Source: Pseudomonadales bacterium (lineage in GTDB: Bacteria; Pseudomonadota; Gammaproteobacteria; Pseudomonadales; Azotimanducaceae). Taken from it: a stretch of DNA of 41,463 nucleotides. Under the pieces are notes generated by a model. It was not told the DNA's origin and did no database searches. It saw nothing but the letters and a program-made list of their open reading frames with translations. The position numbers and the translations under genes were made by a program. This document shows, piece after piece, positions 1 through 8,579 of this stretch (positions are counted from its first letter, which is position 1; each line of letters begins with the position of its first letter). The stretch spans positions 1 to 41,463 of the forward strand of contig JAESSY010000132.1 of NCBI GenBank assembly GCA_016763855.1, in the 5' to 3' direction.

Positions 1-369
1 AGAGCGCTTATTGTCGCAGCGAAGCAAGGTAAAAATGGTGAGACATATAATATCGGCGGTCACAATGAGATTCAAAACATCGACGTCGTTAAAACGATTT
101 GCGGTATTCTTGATAATAAAATTGATGATAAGCCCACGGGGGTCAATCGTTTTGAAGATCTAATTGAGTTTGTCACTGATCGCCCTGGGCATGACGTTAG
201 ATACGCTATCGACGCCAGTAAGATTAAGCGCGAGCTAAATTGGTCACCTCAGGAATCTTTCGCAACTGGGATCGAAAAAACAATAGATTGGTATTTGGAA
301 AACAAAGCCTGGTGTGATGATATACAATCTGGAAAATACCAACGAGATCGATTAGGGACAATTAAATGA
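1..369 (+). CDS. rfbB: dTDP-glucose 4,6-dehydratase, C-terminal part (partial at window start)
   Basis: The frame is open from base 1 to a TGA at 367-369, giving about 122 residues. It reads [17 protein letters not shown], then a segment with [17 protein letters not shown], then [16 protein letters not shown]. This is the typical C-terminal third of RfbB/RmlB, a short-chain dehydrogenase/reductase that converts dTDP-glucose to dTDP-4-keto-6-deoxyglucose in the cytoplasm. The NAD-binding and catalytic YxxxK parts lie outside the window. The stop is 10 bases before the rfbA start, so it is the upstream gene of the rfbB-rfbA-rfbC operon. I infer the gene is intact upstream. A different sugar-nucleotide 4,6-dehydratase is possible but less likely given the neighbours. 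Confidence 0.92.
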   Translation, partial: RALIVAAKQGKNGETYNIGGHNEIQNIDVVKTICGILDNKIDDKPTGVNRFEDLIEFVTDRPGHDVRYAIDASKIKRELNWSPQESFATGIEKTIDWYLENKAWCDDIQSGKYQRDRLGTIK

Positions 370-379
370 AGGGCACTAA

Positions 380-1261
380 ATGAAGGGTATTATTTTAGCC
401 GGGGGATCAGGAACACGCCTCCACCCTGCAACCATGGTCGTCTCAAAACAATTGTTGCCCATCTACGATAAACCTATGGTTTATTACCCTCTTTCAACAC
501 TGATGCTCTCCGGAATTCGTGAAATACTAATCATTTCAACACCACTGGATATTGGCCGCTTTGAACAGCTACTGGGTGATGGCGAGAAATGGGGATTGAA
601 ATTATCCTACCAAATTCAAGAAGAACCTCTCGGACTTGCCCATGCATTTATCATCGGAGAAGATTTTGTCGATGGAGAAGAATGCGCCCTTATATTAGGG
701 GACAATGTTTTCTTCGGCCAAAACTTCACTGGCATTCTAAAACGAGCCGTTGAAAGAAAAGAAGGTGCCACTGTATTTGCCTACCCTGTTAAGGATCCCG
801 AACGATTCGGCGTGGTTGAATTTGACGAAAACAAAAAAGCCATTAGCATCGAAGAAAAACCAATCAATCCAAAATCTCGATATGCTGTAACCGGCCTTTA
901 TTTTTATGACAAGAGCATTACCGAGAAAGCCAAATTAGTAAAGCCTTCAGAAAGAGGGGAACTTGAGATCACAGATCTCAATCGCATGTATCTTGAAGAA
1001 GGAACAATGGCGGTAGAAATTCTTAGTCGCGGTATGGCCTGGTTAGACACCGGTACCTATGACTCTCTATTGGAAGCAGGTCAATTTGTACAAACTCTCG
1101 AACATAGACAAAGTTTGAAGATTGCCTGCCCTGAAGAAATCGCCTGGCGCCAGGAATGGATTACCAGCGCAGAGCTTGAAGCCCTAGCAAAGCCCTTGTT
1201 AAAGAGCGGCTATGGAGAATATCTATTAGACCTTCTTAAGTATCAGGACAGAAGTCTGTGA
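380..1261 (+). CDS. rfbA: Glucose-1-phosphate thymidylyltransferase
   Basis: The 293-residue protein has the usual RmlA length. It makes dTDP-glucose from dTTP and glucose-1-phosphate, the first step of dTDP-rhamnose synthesis. The nucleotidyltransferase signature GGSGTR is at residues 8-13, followed by [16 protein letters not shown] and the product-binding region [11 protein letters not shown]. The ATG at 380 has an AGGG 7 bases upstream. Its TGA overlaps the GTG start of rfbC (GTGA), so the two genes are translationally coupled. The family is known to be feedback-inhibited by dTDP-rhamnose; nothing in the sequence adds to that. Confidence 0.97.
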   Translation: MKGIILAGGSGTRLHPATMVVSKQLLPIYDKPMVYYPLSTLMLSGIREILIISTPLDIGRFEQLLGDGEKWGLKLSYQIQEEPLGLAHAFIIGEDFVDGEECALILGDNVFFGQNFTGILKRAVERKEGATVFAYPVKDPERFGVVEFDENKKAISIEEKPINPKSRYAVTGLYFYDKSITEKAKLVKPSERGELEITDLNRMYLEEGTMAVEILSRGMAWLDTGTYDSLLEAGQFVQTLEHRQSLKIACPEEIAWRQEWITSAELEALAKPLLKSGYGEYLLDLLKYQDRSL

Positions 1262-1785
1262 AGGTTATACAAACGGTGCTTGAAGGCGCTGTCATTATTG
1301 AACCACAAGTCTTTGGCGATGAGAGAGGATATTTTCTTGAGGCATTTCATGCCGAACGATATCGCGATGAAGCGGGGATAATCGAGCCCTTTGTCCAAGA
1401 CAATCATAGCCGATCCAGCAAAGGGGTGTTGCGAGGACTTCATTTTCAAATCACTCAGCCTCAAGGGAAACTCGTTCGCGTTAGTCAGGGCGAAGTATTT
1501 GATGTCGCTGTTGATATCAATCCAGAATCCGCGACCTACAAACAATGGGTTGGTGTTGTATTGAGTGGATCAAACCACCTTCAATTTTATGTGCCACCTG
1601 GATATGCACATGGTTTTTTGGTTTTATCTGAAACTGCTGATTTTCAATATAAGTGTACGGATTATTACAACCCTTCTGACGAAGGGTGTGTGAAATGGGA
1701 TGATCCTGAGATTGGCATTGAGTGGCCGATTGAGGGGGAGCCTAGGTTGTCTGAGAAGGATGCTGGGGCTAAGCCACTAGGCTGA
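1258..1785 (+). CDS. rfbC: dTDP-4-dehydrorhamnose 3,5-epimerase
   Basis: RmlC-family cupin of 175 residues, close to the usual 180. It epimerises C3 and C5 of dTDP-4-keto-6-deoxyglucose. The core GVLRGLHFQ carries the expected catalytic His at residue 62, a Lys at 71 (PQGKLVRV) and the VPPGYAHGF segment. The start is GTG, overlapping the rfbA stop by 4 bases; no better ATG exists upstream in frame. It converges on the minus-strand operon with only 21 bp between stop codons. The next pathway gene, rfbD (4-keto reductase), is not found downstream. Confidence 0.96.
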   Translation: MKVIQTVLEGAVIIEPQVFGDERGYFLEAFHAERYRDEAGIIEPFVQDNHSRSSKGVLRGLHFQITQPQGKLVRVSQGEVFDVAVDINPESATYKQWVGVVLSGSNHLQFYVPPGYAHGFLVLSETADFQYKCTDYYNPSDEGCVKWDDPEIGIEWPIEGEPRLSEKDAGAKPLG

Positions 1786-1806
1786 TCAACACTCATTTTA
1801 CCTAAT

Positions 1807-4236
1807 TTAATTAGTGAGAATCGGAAGCCTACCAAATTGACTCAACGCTTTTGCTATCGCCTTTGGATTAATGATCAGTGCATTTGATTCATTTTTAGCA
1901 TTTACAGCAACTATTTGAATGTCCTTAAGCAAAAATCCCTCGTCCAACATTGTTTCTAGCTGTTTGCGTGGAATGCTGAATTGATACCCCGAAATAAGAG
2001 GCTCTTTTGAATTGTACTTCAAATCAACATCCTGCCTACTTATCGTTAGTTTTGACCAGGCGATCACCTCGCCTTCGATAATTAAATAAACTTCTGATGC
2101 CGGGGACAATGTGTTTACATCAATCGCCCACCCTGTAAAAAACACATCAGTTTCTCGAACGATTATACGATCTAAGAATCCCAAGATGGATTTAGAAGGA
2201 TAAAAAACCCAAGAGTCCTCAACAACTCTTTGAAGATAAAGACCAAAATCTTGGTCTGTAATGGCAAATACCTCAATCTTATTATCACCATTGGAGAATG
2301 CCTTCTCTGGAATCAAAAACGAGAAATGATGCTGTTGCCCAGAAAAAGAAAATGTCTTGGTAAAGCCAACTATTTTGTTCTGAACAGCTAAACCTAAAGT
2401 TAATGGAGCACTCTCATCCGAAATTACTTCTCCCTTAAGAAGGGCGGGCAAATAATTCGAATCTAAATCAATATTCCTAAATGCTATTTTATTTTCAATC
2501 TTTAATTGGCCCTGAAAGACCTGTTTAACTTGTTTTGTGTCCTGTCCAAGAAAATCTTTTAATAAATTCTCCTCGGTATCCGGACGGATCTTTCCTAGCC
2601 CAGAGTACCCCAAAAGCTTTTCAAAATGTGGCGCACTAAAAGTGTCTTTCGGAGAAAACCTAAGATCTCGTGCTGGCTCAGGAAAAGGTATTAAAATTTC
2701 TGCTCTATCCCGTTCTGATAACAATGAAAACCCAGCCATCTCCCAAGGAAGTTCTACCGCTAAAACATCGACTATGGTTGGCAAAATATCCACATTGGAA
2801 ACGAAGCGCCCATCTACACTTGGCTCTTTCTGGTGCGGAAATTTAACGATTAGTGGCACTGGAACCACATCAACTAAACTTTCTAATGTTAGATCTCGTC
2901 TATGCAGCCCAACCTGAAATGAAACTCCATGGTCTGAAGTAACAATTACGAGCGCTTCATTATACAAATTTTCTATTTCTAATTGATGAAATAGCTGACC
3001 AAGTAATTTATCCACATAAGCTAGTTGTTGGGAATAACGCTGGTAACCAAGCTTCACAATTTCTTCTTGATCACTCCATCTTTCATTATTTACGCCTTCA
3101 GGAACACCTTTCTCGTAAGCATAATGAGTCCCGCTAGCGAGATAGTTATAAGGAACATGAGGAAGTACGGAATGAATCACATTTAGGCTGGGTTTTTCTC
3201 CTGATTTTATTGAATGGATAAATTTTTCAAATCGCTCCCCTTCATAAATTTTTCTTGGGGCGTTAATTTCTTCCATTACGCTAAATCCGAACCCTGTCCA
3301 GTTAGAAGAAATATCTGGCAACAAGTATCTATACCCAGAGGGTGTTACCCTGTGAAGATAAACCACCGCCATATCTATGGCCATACCTTTCAACGAGGTA
3401 GGTTCTCCCTGATTCTTATTACACAAATTGTCCGGGCACAATGTAGTTATTCTCTCGGATACATTAAAGTCATAGCTCTTACGTAACCACGTGAATATAT
3501 TTTTAGGGTAAGCTTTTACAATTGGTAGTCTCGTCTCTTCATCTTGGTATGGAGCTAGTCCAGATAATATTGAGGGCACTACTTGAGTTGTAGCTAGACC
3601 CATCGTGCTCGCATTTTTATACCACGTACCATCATCAGCTAGTTTTGCAAAATTAGGATAGCGACTACGGTCGAGTCCTTTATCTCGATTTAGCAAAGAC
3701 TGGGTCGAGAGCTCATCTAAAATTACAAGTACAATTGGTGGCGTTCCTTCTCTCTCCAATGCCCCAACCTTATATACAGAGTCAGGAAATAAAAGGCTAA
3801 ATACGGGGCTAAAAAACAAAAATTGAATTGGAAAAACGAATACAAGAGGGCTAAAGAGAGTTAACCACAAACGAAAACCACTCAACAACAGATACAATAT
3901 GGCAATTGAGATACCAAAAGTTGCCGATAATAGAATTTTTGAATATTCGGAGATTACACCTATCTGGTCAATTAGAGGTAATGCCATCAGACAAGTAAAA
4001 ATTGATACCAATCCTAAAAAAGAAAAATGACCAATTTTTCCCGGGACCAACGTGACAGGTAAAAGCAAAATAGGAATCACAAGGCTAATAACAAGACACA
4101 AAAATATTAGCATGATAGGTTGTGTGTCGTGAGCAACAAAAAATTCTGCATTGTTCGAAAAAATGGAATATATCGGCTGAGCGACAGCCAGACCGCTCAA
4201 TGTTACTATGTGAAGCAACTTTTTAAGCTTAGTCAT
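1807..4236 (-). CDS. Membrane-anchored sulfatase-fold transferase (phospho-alditol/phosphoethanolamine transferase-like), copy 2
   Basis: 809-residue protein of the alkaline-phosphatase superfamily. Four to five hydrophobic helices (about residues 5-150) anchor a periplasmic catalytic domain. Visible metal and catalytic elements are LVILDE (Asp174), a Thr at 216 exactly ten residues before the SG of ATTQVVPSILSG, HSVLPH around 360 and TSDHG (Asp435-His436). Sulfatases need Cys or Ser at the nucleophile position. Thr is what LTA synthases and phosphoethanolamine/phosphoglycerol transferases use, so a phospho-group transferase is inferred. Residues about 705-790 form a GWAID-type beta domain shared with the neighbouring 1030-residue paralogue. 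It is the last gene of the operon, 10 bp after that paralogue. The substrate is unknown. Confidence 0.75.
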   Translation of the reverse strand: MTKLKKLLHIVTLSGLAVAQPIYSIFSNNAEFFVAHDTQPIMLIFLCLVISLVIPILLLPVTLVPGKIGHFSFLGLVSIFTCLMALPLIDQIGVISEYSKILLSATFGISIAILYLLLSGFRLWLTLFSPLVFVFPIQFLFFSPVFSLLFPDSVYKVGALEREGTPPIVLVILDELSTQSLLNRDKGLDRSRYPNFAKLADDGTWYKNASTMGLATTQVVPSILSGLAPYQDEETRLPIVKAYPKNIFTWLRKSYDFNVSERITTLCPDNLCNKNQGEPTSLKGMAIDMAVVYLHRVTPSGYRYLLPDISSNWTGFGFSVMEEINAPRKIYEGERFEKFIHSIKSGEKPSLNVIHSVLPHVPYNYLASGTHYAYEKGVPEGVNNERWSDQEEIVKLGYQRYSQQLAYVDKLLGQLFHQLEIENLYNEALVIVTSDHGVSFQVGLHRRDLTLESLVDVVPVPLIVKFPHQKEPSVDGRFVSNVDILPTIVDVLAVELPWEMAGFSLLSERDRAEILIPFPEPARDLRFSPKDTFSAPHFEKLLGYSGLGKIRPDTEENLLKDFLGQDTKQVKQVFQGQLKIENKIAFRNIDLDSNYLPALLKGEVISDESAPLTLGLAVQNKIVGFTKTFSFSGQQHHFSFLIPEKAFSNGDNKIEVFAITDQDFGLYLQRVVEDSWVFYPSKSILGFLDRIIVRETDVFFTGWAIDVNTLSPASEVYLIIEGEVIAWSKLTISRQDVDLKYNSKEPLISGYQFSIPRKQLETMLDEGFLLKDIQIVAVNAKNESNALIINPKAIAKALSQFGRLPILTN

Positions 4237-4246
4237 TCAATATCTA

Positions 4247-7200
4247 CTATTTGCTCTCATTGGTACCAGATCGGAACCTAGGCGGATAGACAAACTCAGA
4301 AGCATGACCAAGATCGGATACAACAAATAACTTAAGTGTCTTCGTTCCGTTAAATTTAACATTGGGAAAACTAAAAGAAAAACCAGAATCATGAAGTTCA
4401 CTTTCTCCAAAATGTGACGCTACATCAGGGCGTTTAACATTAAGTTTTCTAACTGTGAGAAACTTATCATCTTCAAACATTACAACAAAAGGTTTGTCTC
4501 TCGGCTTTTCAGTATTGACAGCCCAACCACCAAAGCGAGAGATCGTACCATCATTGGTTACACCATCCAGATATCCATTCAATCTATGGCCAACTAGATA
4601 ACGATCTCCCTCGCTGTCCTGAAGATACAAGTCTCCGCCCTCTAGAAGCAGCTGAAAACTCTTGGGTTGTACTTTTTGGATTGATACCTTTTTATCCCAG
4701 TCATATATTCTCAAGTTTTTCAATGACTGAGCCAAATATCGAGTATCAGTCGAAGTTCCTAAGGATTCTGGTTTTATTGCATTGTGATAAACAAATTGTA
4801 TATTGAATAAGCTAGTATTATATAGAATTCTTTGTGGAATTTTTAAGGTAACTTGATGCGCCCTAGTATCTCTAAAAATCAAGTCTTCAATTTTTTGATC
4901 ATTTATAATTATCGATATTCTTTGTTCATTCCATGGCTCAAAAAGCAAGGCGTCTAAGTTCATGTTCAAACCTAGATCACGTTCTGGATGAGATCCTAAC
5001 TTGAGCATTAATCCAGATCTGTGGCCTAGGGAAAAACTTCCCCATTTTTCAGCTGTGGACCAACCAAAGGTTTGGTATTTCTTACCCAATCCTGTATTGC
5101 TAAAGTCAATTTCTGTTCCAATGTTGTAATCATATTTTCCTGGACTATCAATTCTGAATTCTTTAATTCTCACGCCACTTTCAATCTTGCTAGATCTCAA
5201 TGACAAGGATTCTTGACTAAGCTTATTCGCTAGTGCTTCGGGAATAACAAGCACTTTTTTTCGTTGCCCATCTCCTGGGTAGAAATTCCACTTACCTAAC
5301 ATTTGACCTGCAAGAGCAAGCGTAATCGTTTCATCTGTCCCAACAGATACAGGATAACTTTGATATGTCATTTGCAAGACAACTTCACCATTAAAGCTCT
5401 TTTGAAAGCGTAATTTTGCCTCGTTCGCCTCCAATTTTGTACCGTTCTCCAGGGGCTTTCCCCAACCACCTGCATCATAATCACTCAGATTCCCATCACT
5501 AACCATACTGATAATGAGTCCCTTGTAATCTAAATCTTTGATGATATTCAAGTTTCTATCAGAAACTGCCCATGACTCCGGAAACCAACTAAAGCCTCTA
5601 ATAACGTACTCTGTCAGAGGCAAAATATAATCGATATCCCAACCACCAAATTCATAGTATTTGTGTAATCTAACTCTCTGATCACCGGGTTTAATTTCAA
5701 ATAGGTTTAGGCCAGGAAATCCTTGGCTCTTCAGACCAAGTTCGCTGTGAATGGTATGAGCAACATCCGTTAAACTCGCAGGAACATCAGAGATTCTGAT
5801 CTCACCTTTTGACTTAGCCGGCTTATACAACAAGGCTGCGATTCCACCCATAACTTTTTGCTCATTCAATTTTGAATGTTGTTGCGTTCTCAAAGGCAAG
5901 CCAACTTGCTTCAGGTTCAAATCAACAGCTAAGTCTCCAGCTCCGTGATCACCGAGTACTACAATTGTGGCATTGTCGTATATATTCAGATCCCGTAATT
6001 TGTTGAATACATTTTCCAATTGAGAAAATACACCACGAGTCTGAGCCTTAAAATTATTACGATTGATAGTTTGTTGCTCTATGTACTCAAATTTTTTATC
6101 AAATTGGAACGGAGCGTGGGCGCCGGAAAGGTGGAAGTATCGAAACGTAGACTTATCTAGGGAAGCGCTAGCGCATTGTAAAAATTCATCAAAGAACTTT
6201 GCATCAAAGGCCGAATTATTTCTCGACACTTGGACATTTTCTTCAACTAGCGCACATTCTGCCTTAATCGGAGTCACTGGAGGTAAGGGAATCCGGAAAT
6301 TCCCTCCATTGTAAATCCAGGGTTTGATTAAATGAGGGGCTAGCTTGAACAAAGATAAATTGGCCAAGAGCACCAAATCCTTCTGCAGCATCCCTTCCTG
6401 AGAGGGGCTATTTCCTTTTGTTCCCGCGACATTCATTGCGACCTCAGGATGAGCAACAAGAGAATATGGGGCAAAGGAATGAAGTCTTACATCATACCCT
6501 TCCTTCAATAAGCGTGCAGGAAGACTTTTCTCTCGATAAGTTTCTTTTAGGTAAATTGGCAGAGTAGACGAATTATCAAAAGCGATTCCCGATAGTAATG
6601 CAGGCACTGAAGCATAGGTTTTTGAGAAAGCACTCACAGAGTTTCTAAAAAAGGTGAAGCCGCTAAAAACATCTTTAAGGTCTGGTGATTCAGTCAATAT
6701 TTCATTCACTACATCTGCCTGGAGCGTATCCACGAGAATCACAATGACATTCTTTCTTTTCGAAAATTCAAATACTTGACTCGCATTGAAAGCATACTTT
6801 TTTTCCTGTACTCCAAAAAATGCTGAATAGTACGGAAAAAGACTGAAGGTAGAACTTAGCAGGAGCATAATCGAAATGAATGATGCATTTTGACTGACAA
6901 GTTTATGTCGAAATACAAAAAATACCAAGATCAATAGTTGGAAGGAAACTTGTAGGTACGGAGTTAATTTATCAGCTTGCCAATCAGGCTCTCGCCCATC
7001 AAGAAACCCATAATCTCCTACGAAGAAATTCGTTTGCATCCATACAATAACAGAGACAAAAATCAAAAAAACCTGGAACTTTTTTTCTAGCTGATGACTT
7101 AGAAATTTCTGAACCCCCCATAATCCCAAAAATATTACGGCTATCAGTCCAAAAACAGATGGTCCTATTCTAAATAGGGGAAATTGTAGATTGGTTATAT

Positions 7201-7339
7201 TTAGCGCGTATACATGGAGAAACGGTATTAATAAAAGAACAATGACGAATGAAAGCGAGACGAATATTCTTTGAATAGTCGGCATATCTGGGTCTTCAAT
7301 GATATCGCTGGATAATTGTAATTTACTCACGCCAACCAA
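4247..7339 (-). CDS. Membrane-anchored sulfatase-fold transferase, copy 1
   Basis: 1030-residue paralogue of the following gene. Hydrophobic helices lie at about residues 25-46, 60-77, 88-104, 128-145 and 153-172. The catalytic domain begins at VIVILVDTLQ (Asp204). The nucleophile position is Thr241 in KTYASVPALLSG, with LSGAHAPF (His408) and VLGDHGAGD (Asp464, His465) as further metal ligands. About 450 residues of mostly beta sequence follow, ending in a GWAVN-type domain (about 935-1025). Thr rather than Cys/Ser argues against a true sulfatase and for transfer of a phosphorylated group outside the inner membrane. It lies 5 bp after the GT4 gene and 10 bp before its paralogue. The large beta region may bind the polysaccharide acceptor; that is inference. 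Confidence 0.73.
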   Translation of the reverse strand: MVGVSKLQLSSDIIEDPDMPTIQRIFVSLSFVIVLLLIPFLHVYALNITNLQFPLFRIGPSVFGLIAVIFLGLWGVQKFLSHQLEKKFQVFLIFVSVIVWMQTNFFVGDYGFLDGREPDWQADKLTPYLQVSFQLLILVFFVFRHKLVSQNASFISIMLLLSSTFSLFPYYSAFFGVQEKKYAFNASQVFEFSKRKNVIVILVDTLQADVVNEILTESPDLKDVFSGFTFFRNSVSAFSKTYASVPALLSGIAFDNSSTLPIYLKETYREKSLPARLLKEGYDVRLHSFAPYSLVAHPEVAMNVAGTKGNSPSQEGMLQKDLVLLANLSLFKLAPHLIKPWIYNGGNFRIPLPPVTPIKAECALVEENVQVSRNNSAFDAKFFDEFLQCASASLDKSTFRYFHLSGAHAPFQFDKKFEYIEQQTINRNNFKAQTRGVFSQLENVFNKLRDLNIYDNATIVVLGDHGAGDLAVDLNLKQVGLPLRTQQHSKLNEQKVMGGIAALLYKPAKSKGEIRISDVPASLTDVAHTIHSELGLKSQGFPGLNLFEIKPGDQRVRLHKYYEFGGWDIDYILPLTEYVIRGFSWFPESWAVSDRNLNIIKDLDYKGLIISMVSDGNLSDYDAGGWGKPLENGTKLEANEAKLRFQKSFNGEVVLQMTYQSYPVSVGTDETITLALAGQMLGKWNFYPGDGQRKKVLVIPEALANKLSQESLSLRSSKIESGVRIKEFRIDSPGKYDYNIGTEIDFSNTGLGKKYQTFGWSTAEKWGSFSLGHRSGLMLKLGSHPERDLGLNMNLDALLFEPWNEQRISIIINDQKIEDLIFRDTRAHQVTLKIPQRILYNTSLFNIQFVYHNAIKPESLGTSTDTRYLAQSLKNLRIYDWDKKVSIQKVQPKSFQLLLEGGDLYLQDSEGDRYLVGHRLNGYLDGVTNDGTISRFGGWAVNTEKPRDKPFVVMFEDDKFLTVRKLNVKRPDVASHFGESELHDSGFSFSFPNVKFNGTKTLKLFVVSDLGHASEFVYPPRFRSGTNESK

Positions 7340-7344
7340 TCTTC

Positions 7345-8577
7345 TTAAGAAATGCTCTTTTCATAAACCCCTTGATAAAAAAACGCCTCTTCTTCAGTGC
7401 GAAGTGGCAAGGGCAAGTTTTCTCGCCAATCATCAAGGCATTCCGGCTCGCTAACAACCTTGATCAGTGCCTTCGACCATGCAACTTTGTCACCTGCAGC
7501 TATAACAAGGCCGCTATTGTTCGCCTCCACATAATCTTTCGGCGCCCCAAGAGATGACACTAGTGCAGGGATACGGGCGGCGGTTGCTTCGTGTAGAACC
7601 AGAGAAAAAGTTTCTGGCACTACCGAAGGGATACAAATCACATCAAATGTTTGGAGAACATCAAACACTTTATCGTGAGAGACGGCATCAAAAAATTTGA
7701 TTCGCTCATCGCCAGAAGCTAGCTTTGTCAATTTGGTTTTAAACTCTATATCACCAAAAAAGCCACCATATAAGTGTAACTCGGTGTCAGGGTGAGTGAC
7801 TTCTCTGAATGCAGAAATTAGCACATCTATTCCCTTAACTGAATTCATCGACCCTAGAAACCCGAATACCAATCCTCCAGAATGAGATTTATGAAGGTCG
7901 AATCTGAAAGCAGAGAGATCAATACCGTGAGGGATTACCTTAAACTTTACCCCCAAAAATTCTTGTCGGTATTGAGTAGCCACGAATTCAGAGGGGCAGA
8001 CAATGTATTGTGCCTCATGAACTATTTTGTGTGCTATTTGATAGCGCCGCACGAGCGTATCCTTTTCCCATTCCGGTACCAAACAACTTCTGCCACATTC
8101 GTATCCACCGTCAGCACCAGAGCACAAATTGCCTGACTGAGTAATCAGATTAATCCTATAACAAGGCAAGAAGAAATCCGTTAAGGACATCACATAGGGT
8201 AAGCCGTGATTTTGTACTGCCTGAATTGCCGACGTCATCCTCATACTATGCATGACATGACACACATCGAAATTTTCGATGGCTAATAGAGTGCCAATCT
8301 CATCGACCAAAGGCTCATTGAATTCTAGAGAATAATCGCCTATTTCAGAGATATCCTTGTGTTTTATACCGGTAACGGGTATTCCAGCAACGGCGGTATC
8401 CCATAGTGAAGGCGAACTGCCGTGTTTCCAGTTATCCTCCATCTCGCCGTTAACACAGGTCAGTATCCGAACGAAGTGACCCGCTCTCTGTGCAAGCTTC
8501 GCTAGCCCCAATGTAACCTTCTCAGTGCCACCGGTGTATTCGGGATAAAATTGATGTACGAGTATCAAAATTCGCAT
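7345..8577 (-). CDS. Glycosyltransferase family 4
   Basis: 410-residue GT-B enzyme. The N-terminal domain starts MRILILVHQFYPEYTGGTE, typical of GT4. Residues 152-165 hold a Cys cluster (LCSGADGGYECGRSC) seen in a subset of GT4 proteins. The C-terminal nucleotide-sugar domain has FGFLGSMNSVKGIDVLI and the E-x7-E region PETFSLVLHEATAARIP (about 320-336). It acts in the cytoplasm on a growing glycan with an NDP-sugar donor; donor and acceptor cannot be read from the sequence. It is 2 bp downstream of the sulfotransferase/GT2 fusion and 5 bp upstream of the first sulfatase-fold transferase, so it is co-transcribed with them. Confidence 0.9.
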   Translation of the reverse strand: MRILILVHQFYPEYTGGTEKVTLGLAKLAQRAGHFVRILTCVNGEMEDNWKHGSSPSLWDTAVAGIPVTGIKHKDISEIGDYSLEFNEPLVDEIGTLLAIENFDVCHVMHSMRMTSAIQAVQNHGLPYVMSLTDFFLPCYRINLITQSGNLCSGADGGYECGRSCLVPEWEKDTLVRRYQIAHKIVHEAQYIVCPSEFVATQYRQEFLGVKFKVIPHGIDLSAFRFDLHKSHSGGLVFGFLGSMNSVKGIDVLISAFREVTHPDTELHLYGGFFGDIEFKTKLTKLASGDERIKFFDAVSHDKVFDVLQTFDVICIPSVVPETFSLVLHEATAARIPALVSSLGAPKDYVEANNSGLVIAAGDKVAWSKALIKVVSEPECLDDWRENLPLPLRTEEEAFFYQGVYEKSIS

Positions 8578-8579
8578 GA

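Noticed and set aside
1243-1545. 100-residue minus-strand frame inside rfbC.
   Set aside because: It is antisense to a clear, conserved gene and resembles no known family.
1770-1832. Possible stem TAGGCT...AGCCTA between the convergent rfbC and transferase genes as a shared terminator.
   Set aside because: The inner part is interrupted by several bulges, and no U-tract exists on either strand.
1807-7339. Naming the two large membrane proteins arylsulfatases.
   Set aside because: The nucleophile position is Thr in both, and no sulfatase Cys/Ser-x-Pro-x-Arg signature is present.
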